NCBI RefSeq assembly: GCF_963678635.1
Contig: NC_087065.1
Coordinates: 21,641,480 to 21,705,479, forward strand
From: Symsagittifera roscoffensis
Lineage: Eukaryota > Xenacoelomorpha > Acoela > Convolutidae
Direction of reading: 5' to 3'
DNA length: 64,000 nucleotides
Shown here: positions 24,091 to 34,789 of the stretch, piece by piece
How positions within the stretch are numbered: the stretch's first letter is position 1
Layout: every line of letters starts with the position of its first letter
Notes under the pieces: generated by a model
What the model saw: only the letters and a program-made list of their open reading frames with translations
What the model was told of the DNA's origin: nothing
The model's database searches: none
Program-made: the position numbers and the translations under genes

Positions 24091-24991
24091 TAGCAATTTA
24101 AAACACAATTCAGGTAATATTTTAAAATTTAAAAAGATTACTAAAAAAAATCACGGACCTTTGAAAAGCGTTAAAAGTCATATGTTTAGTTTATAACCTA
24201 CACAAAAAATGCCCTGAAACGTTTTTCTAGTGGATTTTTTAAACATTTGTTCTCCACATTTTTTTCTAGACTAAATTTAGTCAAAAACGAAAAAAAAACC
24301 TGAGAAGATTAGATCCAGATGAGCGTTCCAATTGTGGCTAAGAAATTCATAAAGAAATCAGAGGTCGATCTATGATGTTTAAGGTCAATTAAATTGTTTT
24401 ACGCGCTCTCTTAAGACACAAAAATTTTTGTTATAGTAGTTTGTAGTCGCTCGGAATATGATTTGGTTTGAAAACAGTAGATCGGGTCCTGCTCAATTCC
24501 GCATTTTGTTTAGTTTTACAATTTTTTATCTCGTCTCCATAAATGCAACATGGTTTTTAATACTTATTTTTCTAAATTCATTTTGAAAAAAAAATTAGAA
24601 AAAATTCTGAGTGAACAAAAAAATGAACGTGTTTTTTATGCATCATACATTTTGCGTGACTTGGGATTGCTGATCAAAAAATTGTTGTTAAAAATTGCAT
24701 CGTTTCAAAAGAAATACAGATTCATTCTTGTCAAGAATTCGTCTAATTTTTTTTCGCAAACTTTTCAAAATCATCAAATTGATAGACAAAAATAGCATTC
24801 GGTAAGGGTTAATATGTGAAAAAATCCGTACAATACATCTGACGATAATCATTAATAAAAGGCTCCACGCAATTAGCAGGCGCCGTGATTTTATAATTTA
24901 CCCATTGATTTTTGATTCTAAATTCATGCACTATGAAACGTTATCGGATCAAATGAACCTTTTCTCCCGGAGGTTATAGTTTATTTGTTTG
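24091..24991. repeat. 900-bp unit, source-type copy of 28,035-28,932
   Basis: Nearly identical to 28,035-28,932, differing only by a few single-base changes and short A/T-run indels. It begins GCAATTTAAAACACAATTC and ends TATAGTTTATTTGTTTG. Both copies carry an 81-codon frame (24,550-24,795), Lys/Phe-rich, with one residue difference and no recognised motif. The unit has no terminal inverted repeats or poly-A tail. Confidence 0.85.
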
Positions 24992-26369
24992 AAAGTTTTT
25001 TTTCAATCAATCAGATTTGAGCACAGAACATGAACGACTTACTGCTTGAACTTGCTTTAATTTAGAGAAAGATAGTTTACTTAGTTTATTTAGAGATGAG
25101 ACTGAACACATGGGCTGTAACTTAAACTCAATTAAACAGTAATATGATTTTTTTCTACATTTAGTGACGAAAGCGTTACATTTGTGTTAGATTAAATTTC
25201 AAGCAAACTGTTTTTTTTTCAAAAAAATTGAATGTTCCAACTATTTTTGGTCCTACTGAATAAATGTGGAATTTTATGACTATCATTTTGTTAGAAATAG
25301 AGAAATTTGTAAGTAAAGAGATAAATTAAATTTTCAAAAGTTTTTCGAGAAAATTCAAATTTTGCTCTCAGGAGTATAATCAATCTCAATCCGGTGAGAG
25401 GTCCCATTTTAAAATCCGATGAGAGGTCCCATTTTAAGTTAAAGGAAAACTAGCCAGTTTTTGTTTTTAAAAATATTGTGCGTTTCTTAATTAGCCTAAG
25501 TGTTTGGCTGCAATCCAATGAAGAAAAAAAAGTTCCGCTGAACACAGAAAACAAAACTGGATAAATCGGTGTTTTTATGAATTTTTTGAGCAACTGTTCT
25601 AAGCTATAAGCAAAAATTTATTATTTTGCTTGCAAAATTTTAGCATGTGTCTATAAAGTAGACCAGTTGCTCAATACTTCAAAAACACTCACTCAACAAT
25701 ATTTGTTACTTGAGTTCTGCGGAATCCTTTTTTTATAGATTGGATTGGTACCAAACATTTGAGTTTGTTAAAAATGACGTAAATCTAGAACTTAAAACAA
25801 ATTAGCTAAATTTACTTCGCCTTATTGCAAAAAGCAGGCGCATTTCTCCTCTTGTTTTTAATATTCAAAGTTACTGTGTTTGGAAGTAAATATAAACAAA
25901 GAGTTTAAACAAAAAAAGTTTGAAGCTTTAAAAACTTATTAAAAAATTGTCATTATTTTACCAGGTATAGCAGAAGGTAAGTAATAAAGGTCCTTTAATG
26001 GGAAAATGCTGTTCATGTGCTTGGGCATTCAAGATTTAAGGTTACTGTGTTTGAAAGCAAACACAACCCAAAAAAAATTAAATAGAATTTCAGAACATGA
26101 ATAACTTAACAACCCAAAAATTTCCGATCTGCGAAAATAATTTTAAACGACTTTGTGCTCAAACAAAATTCTTGGAAGTTTTAGAATTTTTTGGCGCGCT
26201 TAAAACTTCAATATTCAACCTGAGATGCTGTCAGTTTGAATTCCCGTCGTCCTGTTATCCTACTCCCTCTTGTTTTATTTCAGTTTAGACCAAATGTTTT
26301 CAAAACACGTTTTTTATGAATCCTCTCTCTTCGCTGATATTCTGGTTATTGCGGCATTTTTTTTGTAAC
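24992..26369. other. No gene seen
   Basis: AT-rich DNA. A 20-bp segment (ATCCGATGAGAGGTCCCATT and its neighbour) is duplicated in tandem near 25,390-25,436. A short frame at 26,097-26,288 has no motif. Confidence 0.35.
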
Positions 26370-27440
26370 TAGTAACAACTTATGGCACAGAGGCAAAGCT
26401 GAGCTTCGCATCACTTGCGATACAACACAAGAAAAAAAATCGAAAACCTCGAAAAAACTAAATCTATCATAATGAATAATGCCAGTTTTAAAAAACACAT
26501 GCTGAGACAACAGAAAAGGAAATGAGCCTCGCAAGATAGTTTATCAAGCAAAAACAAAGCCGAAAATACCATGGCAGAAGTTTTTTAAGCCTAAAAATAT
26601 CAAAAATACTCCCTCAATCTCCCCCAATCTCCCTCAAAACACTCAATCATTATTATTTGTTCGTCAAATTGAACAGTAGGAGACAACTAAGCCGATATAG
26701 TATATCGCAAAACTTATTAAGCCCAAAAATGGAAAAAAAATAAAGCTGAAACTTTTATGAAGTCAAAAACACGCTCACACACAGACACACAAACACTATT
26801 TTTGCAACGTCCAAAGACGCAATATGAGGCCGATAAGCTGATATAAAATTGGCGGAAGCCTATCAAGCCAAAAAAAAAGAAACAAAAACCTAAAAATCCG
26901 AAAAAAAATTGTTGTCATGAAAAACTTGAGCATTAATTTCTATTAAGATGTTTACTATTTTGTGCAACCCAAACACGAGTTTGAAATTTTTTTCCTACTG
27001 AAACGATTGGAAACTAGGTCTTTAAGCCAAAAGATAGGCCGAACTCATTTGGGCAGAATAAGGTTTTGAAAAGAAAAAATAACAAAAAAAGTAAATATAT
27101 ACCTGCATTTTTTTGCAGGTAAAATAGCAGAGGAAAATCAGAACACTAAAAGCAACCATAATGTAAAATTCAAACAAGCAATTTAGTTGGATGGTAAAAA
27201 CAAAGAAGAAACTAAGCCAAAAAAAAATAAACTAGAAGTTGTTTAAGAAATGACTCAAAGGATGAGCAGTGGGAGTAATAGACCAATGAGCGCGAACAGA
27301 CGCACATGCTGCATGCATGTTGTGTACTGCATGCATGCTGAAATCTGTGAACAAAGTTGTTTACGGGAAGAAAGTCTTGTACCCTATTGCAAAACTTGTG
27401 CTTGTCGCGAGGGTAATGATACATTCATTCGATTGGATTG
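26370..27440. repeat. Composite dispersed repeat (copy 3)
   Basis: Contains TGAGCTTCGCATCACTTGCG, AAAACAAAGCCGAAAATACC, a CACACACAGACACACA run and a terminal GGGAAGAAAGTCTTGTACCC with TTGTCGCGAGGGTAA, parallel to TTACCGCAAGGGTAA at 6,880. Unlike the copies at 5.1 and 11.7 kb, it lacks the tRNA-like segment and has GCATGCATG-rich repeats near 27,310-27,340. Confidence 0.45.
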
Positions 27441-27819
27441 ATTTTTTACGCTTACTTCCGCATTAGTTGAGTTTGTACAAAAATAAGGACAAAAACGGTT
27501 GAAAACTTTACCAGCCATTTCATGGCAAAATTTCTTCTGCAAATTTTTAAGCTAAAAATATGTCTTTGAAACGTTCTTATTCATTTGGCTCAAAAAAAAG
27601 GGAGGAAAACAGGGTCGATTCTAGCTATTCTTACATCATTCGACCTTGTTTGCTGCCCCAATTTTAAGCCAAATGAATTGGCGCGATTCAAAAGTGTACT
27701 TTTGTTTTGAAAATTTGTTCAATGCAGGTAAAACTTTAGGCTGAAAAACTCTAAGCAACTTTGTTCTCATGTTTTTGGTCCAAGATTAACTAATTTTAAA
27801 CGAGATGAATTTGAATTTT

Positions 27820-28030
27820 TTTGCTTATTTCATACGGTTATGTTATAGCCTTACCGAATAGGTATCTCAAAATGCTTAAAATGCAGTGAACATTTGATGA
27901 ACTGCGATAACATGCATAAAAGTTCTTATCCATTCTATTGATAAATATCATTTGAAATATCGGCAATTTGCAAAATGAATGGCTGCAAAATCTTAATTAA
28001 TTGTAAAATTGGAGAAGATTCTGGGAAAAT
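27820..28030. repeat. 211-bp direct repeat, left
   Basis: TTTGCTTATTTCATACGG through GAAGATTCTGGGAAAAT. It is repeated at 28,929-29,139, with no difference that I can see, and flanks the 900-bp insertion on the other side. The offset of 1,109 bp is constant along the block. Confidence 0.9.
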
Positions 28031-28034
28031 CATT

Positions 28035-28932
28035 GCAATTTAAAACACAATTCAGGTAATATTTTAAATTTTAAAAAGATTACTAAAAAAATCACGGACC
28101 TTTGAAAAGCGTTAAAAGTCATATGTTTAGTTTATAACCTACACAAAAAATGCCCTGAAACGTTTTTCTAGTGGATTTTTTAAACATTTGTTCTCCACAT
28201 TTTTTTCTAGACTAAATTTAGTCAAAAACGAAAAAAAAACCTGAGAAGATTAGATCCAGATGAGCGTTCCAATTGTGGCTAAGAAATTCATAAAGAAATC
28301 AGAGGTCGATCTATGATGTTTAAGGTCAATTAAATTGTTTTACGCGCTCTCTTAAGACACAAAAATTTTTGTTATAGTAGTTTGTAGTCGCTCGGAATAT
28401 GATTTGGTTTGAAAACAGTAGATCGGGTCCTGCTCAATTCCGCATTTTGTTTAGTTTTACAATTTTTTATCTCGTCTCCATAAATGCAACATGGTTTTTA
28501 ATACTTATTTTTTTAAATTCATTTTGAAAAAAAAATTAGAAAAAATTCTGAGTGAACAAAAAAATGAACGTGTTTTTTATGCATCATACATTTTGCGTGA
28601 CTTGGGATTGCTGATCAAAAAATTGTTGTTAAAAATTGCATCGTTTCAAAAGAAATACAGATTCATTCTTGTCAAGAATTCGTCTAATTTTTTTTCGCAA
28701 ACTTTTCAAAATCATCAAATTGATAGACAAAAATAGCATTCGGTAAGGGTTAATATGTGAAAAAATCCGTACAATACATCTGACGATAATCATTAATAAA
28801 AGGCTCCACGCAATTAGCAGGCGCCGTGATTTTATAATTTACCCATTGATTTTTGATTCTAAATTCATGCACTATGAAACGTTATCGGATCAAATGAACC
28901 TTTTCTCCCGGAGGTTATAGTTTATTTGTTTG
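28035..28932. mobile_element. 900-bp inserted unit between 211-bp direct repeats
   Basis: Second copy of 24,091-24,991, sitting exactly between the two 211-bp direct repeats. The simplest reading is that a copy was inserted here with duplication of 211 bp of target. That is too long for ordinary transposases but possible for staggered-break repair or an unusual element. It carries the same 81-codon frame (28,491-28,736). Confidence 0.7.
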
Positions 28933-29139
28933 CTTATTTCATACGGTTATGTTATAGCCTTACCGAATAGGTATCTCAAAATGCTTAAAATGCAGTGAAC
29001 ATTTGATGAACTGCGATAACATGCATAAAAGTTCTTATCCATTCTATTGATAAATATCATTTGAAATATCGGCAATTTGCAAAATGAATGGCTGCAAAAT
29101 CTTAATTAATTGTAAAATTGGAGAAGATTCTGGGAAAAT
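28929..29139. repeat. 211-bp direct repeat, right
   Basis: Matches 27,820-28,030 base for base as far as read by eye. The sequences diverge sharply outside it (CATTGC after the left copy, GTGTTTTGAC after the right). Confidence 0.9.
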
Positions 29140-29149
29140 GTGTTTTGAC

Positions 29150-29525
29150 AACACCGTGTAGAATGATTTTGCAGGGGGCGGTCCTCCTCCTCGGCGAGTC
29201 GAACCTCTCACCAAGGGCAGGTTCTGCTCTTTGGTATTATTTTTTGGCATCTGTTTTGGGCCGATTAACCCAAAATTTTCTGAAGGAGTCTTTGGTGCCA
29301 GTATAAACAATTTTGAAGAGAAGCGCGCTTCAAAAAACTTTTGATCAACTTTTTCCAAAAAGTGAGAAAACCTCATTTGTGGCATGTTATTTTAAACACT
29401 TGCCTGCGGCGCAGAAAGTTTGGTCAAAATAGGATCTGTATCGAGTTTTAGGAGCGCTCGAATGATCAATTTGGTCAACCTAACAAAAAATGAACTTGAG
29501 TCGAGAAAATCCTACATTCGCCCCT
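29150..29525 (-). repeat. Reversed, diverged GGCGGAT-family element
   Basis: Carries GGGGGCGGTCC near the left, GGTCGACC-like and TTGCCTGCGGCGCAGAAAG words, and ends CCTACATTCGCCCCTG, which resembles the terminal CTAAATCCGCCCCTG of the intact element at 30,081. No ORF of its own. Confidence 0.4.
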
Positions 29526-29731
29526 GCTAGTATATGACTTGTCTATTTACTGCTACATAATTTTTTACGCGTATGACAAGTACGAAGTTGGTGAAGTGAT
29601 TGTTATTTTTCTTTTACGCTGATTTATTTTTTTATACGGTAAATAAAAGCTTTGCGCAGCTAAAACTGTTTAAATGAAAATCAGAAAATTCCCAATCAAA
29701 ATTCACTCCGTATCATAAAAAATTTAACAAC

Positions 29732-30081
29732 CAGAGGCGGATATAGGATTTTTTCGAGGGTGGGCGGCTTTTCAAAACAATTTCGAAAGTTTTGTCAACT
29801 TTTTTTAGGTCGACCAAATTGATTTTTCGAGCTCTCCCAAAGCACTTTTTTGTTCCTATTTTTAGGCACTTTTGGAAAAAGTTGACCAAAAAATTGCGTT
29901 TTTTCGGCGCGCGCTCCCCCCTCAAAATTAGTATATATAGTTGCGCCAAAAGCGCTTTTAGAAAATTTATCAGCAAAAATGTATATTTAAAAATAGTACA
30001 AAGGGGGGCGGCAGGGGGTCGAATCCCTAAGAAAAGGCATCCGCCCCCGCCCCAACCCCGTCCCCCCTAAATCCGCCCCTG
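29732..30081. mobile_element. Intact non-autonomous hAT-like element with 8-bp target duplication
   Basis: Left terminus CAGAGGCGGATATAGG and right terminus CCTAAATCCGCCCCTG are near-perfect inverted repeats. The element is flanked on both sides by TTAACAAC (29,724-29,731 and 30,082-30,089), an 8-bp duplication as expected for hAT transposition. Length 350 bp and no transposase, so it needs a partner in trans. Related, older copies lie at about 14.56, 29.15, 30.5, 31.93, 47.57 and 52.43 kb. Confidence 0.85.
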
Positions 30082-30201
30082 TTAACAACCATCAAAAATT
30101 GTAACTGTAATCAAATATTGGAAACAAGTGAGGATCGAACAAATAACAAGAAAAGAGCCAAAAATTTTGAAATACTTCTAGGAGGGTAAGGCGACACTTA
30201 C

Positions 30202-30465
30202 GATAATTAGTAAAAGGGAATGACAATTCGTAACATGCGACAATTCTTAACTAGCGACAATTTGTAACAACCGACAATTCGTAAGCAGGCATTGACAAGT
30301 AGAATACGCTTGCTCCGCTGCGCTTACATCTGGCCCGAGAGGAATACTGCGCGTGAAACAGTGTTTCCCGGGTAATCTACTATTACGAATTGCCGCTTAT
30401 TACGAATTTTCGCCTATTACTAATTGTCGTCTTTTACGAATTATTGCTTGTTACGAACTAGCGCC
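30202..30465. repeat. Palindromic element made of inverted 17-bp iterated units
   Basis: Left half: GACAATTCGTAACATGC-type units at exact 17-bp spacing (30,219-30,286, four units, with a fifth related unit 20 bp upstream). Right half: five units of TATTACGAATTGCCGCT type at exact 17-bp spacing (30,381-30,465), in the opposite orientation. Between them is about 94 bp of GC-richer sequence with GGCCCGAGAGG. There are no spacers, so it is not a CRISPR. Repeated inverted units like this can be protein-binding sites at element ends. Confidence 0.85.
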
Positions 30466-30499
30466 CCATTTATCCTGGCATATATACGTAACCGATAGC

Positions 30500-30700
30500 T
30501 CATTTTTAAGGATCTCAAAATGTATAGTTTTTTTGGCACACGCTCTCCCTCAAAGTTAGTCTATATTGGCGCCAAAGGCGCCTTTAGAAAAATTTTAGAG
30601 TCAGTCGGCCAAAAATGGATTAAAAAGTACCAAAGGAGGGACCCTTTGGGTCGGCAGGGGGTCGAAACCCTGAGGGGGAGGCATTTTAGCACTTTGGCGT
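30500..30700. repeat. Internal fragment of the hAT-like family
   Basis: Contains ATTGGCGCCAAAGGCGCC, GACCCTTTGGGTCGGCAGGG and GGTCGAAACCCTGAGGGGG, shared with 47,790-47,920 and 52,640-52,770. Both element ends are missing. Confidence 0.55.
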
Positions 30701-31122
30701 TTTTCTTGAGCATTTTGGCAACTTCCTTGCGTTTTTTTCTGTTTCTGTCCGAAAAATTTTGTGCTCTTCGACTTTTTTGATCAATTTTTGCTGGCTGATA
30801 AGTATAAAACTGGTTCATTTTACTTCGAAGCTCTTGAACGTCGCAAAAGAAAATATATTTTTGTAACCATCTCTCCGTCTCTTTTGGTAGCTTTTTTCGA
30901 GCGATCAACTTTTTTCGCCATTTCATATTGTCGTTTCTTAAACCTTCGGCATTTGTCCAAAAATGTTCCAGATGCAGGTTCAAGATTGTTAGTGTTTTTC
31001 CATATTCTGTGTAAGCTATGCTTTTTAAGTGAAAACTCCAAAACGTTGTTTTTTTTTGCTAGGCAAAAATAGGCCATAAAAGGTTAAGCCATTTTTTATT
31101 TTCCGAAATTTATTTTAATTCA

Positions 31123-31863
31123 ATACAGTGCTGATTTAAATAATTATCCGGACAAAACAAACAAAGCTTGAATTTTCAAACGCTCTTTTCTCAAATTGGG
31201 TTAAGATTAGACAAAAAATGAAGAGAACAAAAGTTGTTTAGAATTTCATCAAAATTAATATGGTGCAATTTTTTCTCCGAAATTCTTAACCAAAATTTTA
31301 CCCGAAAAGTGTGTCATTTTGGCTTTTTTCATTTAATCAAGAATAACACTGAAACTACTTTACTAATTGATTAGAAAATTATATCACAAGAAGCGTCCTA
31401 CTTAGCCCAACAAAGTTTAAGAAGGGTTAAATCTCCAAAAGTTTGCGCAAATTGTTTAAAATTTGTTTTTAAACAGATGTTCTGGGTTTTATATAGTAAA
31501 AATCACATTTTTTGACTATCAAGTAAAAACTTTTTCTCTTATACTGGTTTTTGGAGATTTAACTCTTCTCAAACTTTGTTGGGCTAAGTAGGACGCTTCT
31601 TGTGATATAATTTTCTCATCAATTAACAAAGTAGTTTCAGTGTAATTCTTGATTAAATGAAAAAAGCCAAAATGACACACTTTTCGGGTAAAATTTTGGT
31701 TAAGAATTTCGGAGAAAAAATTGCACCATTTTAATTTTGATGAAATTCTAAACAACTTTTGTTCTCTTCATTTTTTGTCTAATCTTAACCCAATTTGAGA
31801 AAAACGCGTTTGAAAATTCAAGTTTTGTTTGTTTTGTCCGGATAATTTAAATCAGAACTGTAT
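31123..31863. mobile_element. Foldback element with arms of about 318 bp
   Basis: Left arm 31,123-31,440 and right arm 31,549-31,863 are reverse complements at roughly 95% or better, around a 108-bp loop. Outer ends read ATACAGTGCTGATTTAAA and TTTAAATCAGAACTGTAT. The ORFs in this region are products of the arms, not genes. A further TTTAAATCAGCAC sits just outside at 31,898, suggesting an older partial end. Target duplication not resolved. Confidence 0.85.
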
Positions 31864-31929
31864 GACAGGAGTCTGATTATTTTGGCTAACCAGAAAAATT
31901 TAAATCAGCACTAGAGCTAGCAATGTCTT

Positions 31930-32210
31930 AATTTATGGGGAAGGGGGATGGCGGTTTTTCAAAGCAGTTTAAAACGACATGAATCCTATAAAGACACCCC
32001 GCGCCGCAGGCAAGTTATAGATCAGGTCAAGAAAGCCAATTTTAAAGTTTTTTGGAAGGCTTTGACACAAAAGAGCTCCTCCCTCAAATTTAGAGTATTT
32101 TGGTGTCCAAGGCGCATTTAGAAAAAATTAACATCTAAATGTTTATTGTTGCTTTTTACAAAAAGGGATGTGATACAAAGAGTACCAAAGTGGTCAATAC
32201 CTCGCACCGC
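31930..32210. repeat. Diverged hAT-like family fragment
   Basis: GGGGAAGGGGGATGGCGGTTTTTC at the left, then CGCGCCGCAGGCAAGTT, AAAGAGCTCCTCCCTCAAATT and CAAGGCGCATTTAGAAAAAATT in the order seen in better copies. Ends worn. Confidence 0.4.
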
Positions 32211-32663
32211 TCTCCTGTGACTGATGATGCTTAAAATATATTTGAAAGTATATTATCAGCCAATCGCAACCTTAATCATTGTAACTTGTTATTGAATTTA
32301 GTTTCAGATGATTTAGTCATTGCAAATTTTATTGAGAATGTCACTGAACTTTTTATTGAAAGTAATAATCCAATGTAAAATTGGTCCATTAAAAACTTTT
32401 CAAACCTTTCACCTTCAAGAATAAATGACAATAGCGCTTCAAGGCACCAATTTGTCTTGGAATCGAAGGTTAATAAATAACATTAAGCCAAACAGGATGC
32501 CAACTAAACCTTATAAGGTATCTATCTTACTGTAATTCAACCTGTTCATCTTTAAATTCGTAGTGTGAAGGTCACTGTTATTTCTATCAAATAATTGAAT
32601 TCTCGACATTTCTGTTCTTTTGGAGTTCAACATAAGTGTGTTGGAAAACTTAATTTTGCTAAA

Positions 32664-33008
32664 ATGTTAACAAATATCCGTATAACAATTTTAATAGCAA
32701 TTTTTTGCTTGCAATTACAAATTGCCATTTTGGAGCTTTTTGAACCAAAACAAAACCTGGGCAACGAAATAACAGATGGTTCAATTAGGAGTCAAAACGA
32801 AGGTGACAAATTTCCAGTTGCGCCTGTCAAATCTCTGTTCGCTTGGGGAACGGGACCGTTGCCCAGAGGCATGAATTGTTTCCAGTACTGTGTGAGTCAT
32901 AGACCATGGTATGCATATCATTGTGTCGTGGTTGGAATTCGCCGAGAGAACCAAAACAATTGTATTTGTCACTGCGCTCCAACATATTTTAACCATCTCT
33001 GTATATAA
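32664..33008 (+). CDS. Secreted Cys-rich (defensin-like framework) peptide, copy 1
   Basis: 114-codon intronless ORF from ATG 32,664; the frame is open upstream but this ATG opens the signal peptide. Order: hydrophobic signal (residues 1-22, ITILIAIFCLQLQIAI), an acidic pro-region (ELFEPKQNLGNEIT..), the block PVKSLFAWGTG, and a Cys-rich C-terminus. The last has CFQYC, HRPWY and CICHC, spacing C-x3-C-x10-C-x12-C-x-C-x-C-x8-C (seven Cys). CxxxC plus CxC is the core of CS-alpha-beta peptides such as defensins; the usual first Cys is absent, so that assignment is inference. A paralogue is at 46,552 and a broken copy at 49,753. AATAAA at 33,069. Probably extracellular; antimicrobial or venom-like roles are possible but unproven. 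Confidence 0.75.
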   Translation: MLTNIRITILIAIFCLQLQIAILELFEPKQNLGNEITDGSIRSQNEGDKFPVAPVKSLFAWGTGPLPRGMNCFQYCVSHRPWYAYHCVVVGIRRENQNNCICHCAPTYFNHLCI

Positions 33009-33068
33009 ATTATGAAGTGTTGCGTTTGAAACTCTGAAACTTGTTTTTAAAATTTAAATCTAAATTAA

Positions 33069-33074
33069 AATAAA
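33069..33074 (+). terminator. Polyadenylation signal AATAAA of peptide gene 1
   Basis: AATAAA 61 bp after the stop at 33,008, in a usual position for cleavage and polyadenylation. The hexamer is frequent in DNA this AT-rich, so the support is positional. Confidence 0.45.
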
Positions 33075-33089
33075 TGATTTAATTTCTGA

Positions 33090-34620
33090 CTGATGTAAAT
33101 GATTTAATTCAAACTGATTGGAAGTAGTCGTGGAAACTTAAAGAAAAAGGCCTGTTCTGGATCAAATCCCCCTCCCTCACATTTCCTCTCCCCTCCCCTC
33201 CCCTTAAATTCATCAAGTGGACACGGTTTTTTTCGGAAATTTCAGAAATTGTAACCTATTTTAGTCATAAAGTTAGCATAATTTAACCTAAGTTAACGTA
33301 ATTGATTATAAAACTTTAAATCAGTTATTTTGTTATGTCATGGCATAATGCTTAAATTACTCGAAATTTAAACATTTTTAATGATGACAAAATGCATTTT
33401 TTAATACACTATGCTTTTATTACACCTACTACGGTAAGTCACTTGACGGTAGACGATTTATGAGTTTGCATTACTGTTTTTATCTCTTGTTTTTATAATC
33501 GCGTTTACGGTAGGTCCCTGTACTTTAAGAAAAAAACTTTTGTTTGTGTCCAGAAGTTTTTGCTATTCAGATACATAGTTGGCGGGTTCATAGGAATTTA
33601 AAAGTGATTGATTAGTGTCTTAAAAGTTTTCTATATCACTTCTTTAAAAAAACAGTTCGGTTAATTAAAAAAAAATTAAGCATACTATGCACTTGGCACA
33701 GCAATTATAACTTTAAATATGATGTTTGAATGTTTCCAATTGAAGTCACTACGCAAACAACGTTAGAAAAAGAAGCTCAACAATAAATAAATTACGTGAG
33801 AGAGCGCCATAAGAGAGCATCGTAAGAGTAACACCTAAAAAATTTAACCACGCCACTCTGAAGAATTAGAGAACAAAAAAGGCTAACTGTTGAAATAGAT
33901 ACGATTTCGAGCAGCAATCGAGTGTTTTGATAAAATTTTTATGTGTAATGGAGCAGTTCTCGATATGTTTTTTATGATTGCAACTCTTTGGTAGCGTTTC
34001 CTATGTAACAAGGTTTGTAAAATTTCAGATTGATTCAACTCCGTATCACTTCAGACAGAACTTTTTACAAATGATAAGTCAGTGGTTTTTTAGTGATCAA
34101 ATCTGTATGTTGTTGCTGTATGGGTTTTATTTGATTCAAAGTTACACTTTTAGTTTCATCATTAGATGCCCAAACGAAAACTCCATAATGGAAATACGGC
34201 TGAAATAGAGTCTTATATGCCGAATGAAACTTTTTTGATCAAAATGTTTCATCGTCCATAAAAAAAACCCACTGTATTGACTTGAATTTTTTCTAGATAA
34301 AAAACGTGGTTTTCAATCAACAAAACATCACATCATATATTTCAATTACTTGAAGAATTTTAAGTTTTCTTTTTTACCAATAATTGTTGGTTTTTTGTAA
34401 AATTTTGAACAGCTGACTTTCTACCGAAAAAAAATTGATTTTCAAGTATTTAGCGTTATCTTGTTGCTTCTCAACCAAAAATTTGTTTTATCTAAGACTT
34501 CCAGTTTGGTGATCTGCTTTTAAACTATTGAATAAACATATCCTTTGATAATTGTGTTAGTTCCACAGGAAAACAAAATACTAAATTTGAAATTTTTAAT
34601 AATTGAAAGTGGGCCTAATA
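33090..34620. other. No gene seen
   Basis: AT-rich DNA. Short C-rich tract at 33,170-33,205. The plus frame 33,978-34,208 is Phe/Ser-rich with no family I know and no clear splice context. Confidence 0.35.
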
Positions 34621-34629
34621 ACCATCCCA

Positions 34630-34745
34630 ATAAAAAGACATTCCATCCCAATAAAAGACATTCAGTAAACCATCATGGTCTACTGTGGCAAAGTTTTTCA
34701 AATCTATCAAGGTGCTCTGGTTTAAAAGAGACAAGCAAGCCTGTC
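34630..34745. repeat. Direct repeat shared with 35,786-35,875
   Basis: AAAGACATTCAGTAAACCATCATGGTC, then CAAATCTATCAAGGTGC and CTGGTTTAAA, recur about 1.1 kb downstream with small differences (AAAGACATTCAGTAAAACAT). The pair brackets the degenerate array at 34,790-35,490. Confidence 0.65.
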
Positions 34746-34789
34746 TCAAATGATTAATCAGCTCGCAAAAATTAGTTGTTGATGTGATC

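Noticed and set aside
24550-24795. 81-codon ORF conserved in the two 900-bp copies as a gene
   Set aside because: The conservation is explained by recent duplication of the whole segment; the composition is that of the AT-rich DNA and there is no motif.
30202-30465. CRISPR array from regular repeats
   Set aside because: The 17-bp units are contiguous with no spacers, lie in inverted halves, and the DNA is animal.
30561-31077. Overlapping ORFs on both strands (140, 103 and 85 codons)
   Set aside because: They lie in and beside a hAT-like fragment, on both strands over the same bases, with Lys/Phe-rich low-information products.
31519-31755. 78-codon minus ORF
   Set aside because: It is part of the right arm of the foldback element; the other arm gives the same sequence with stops.
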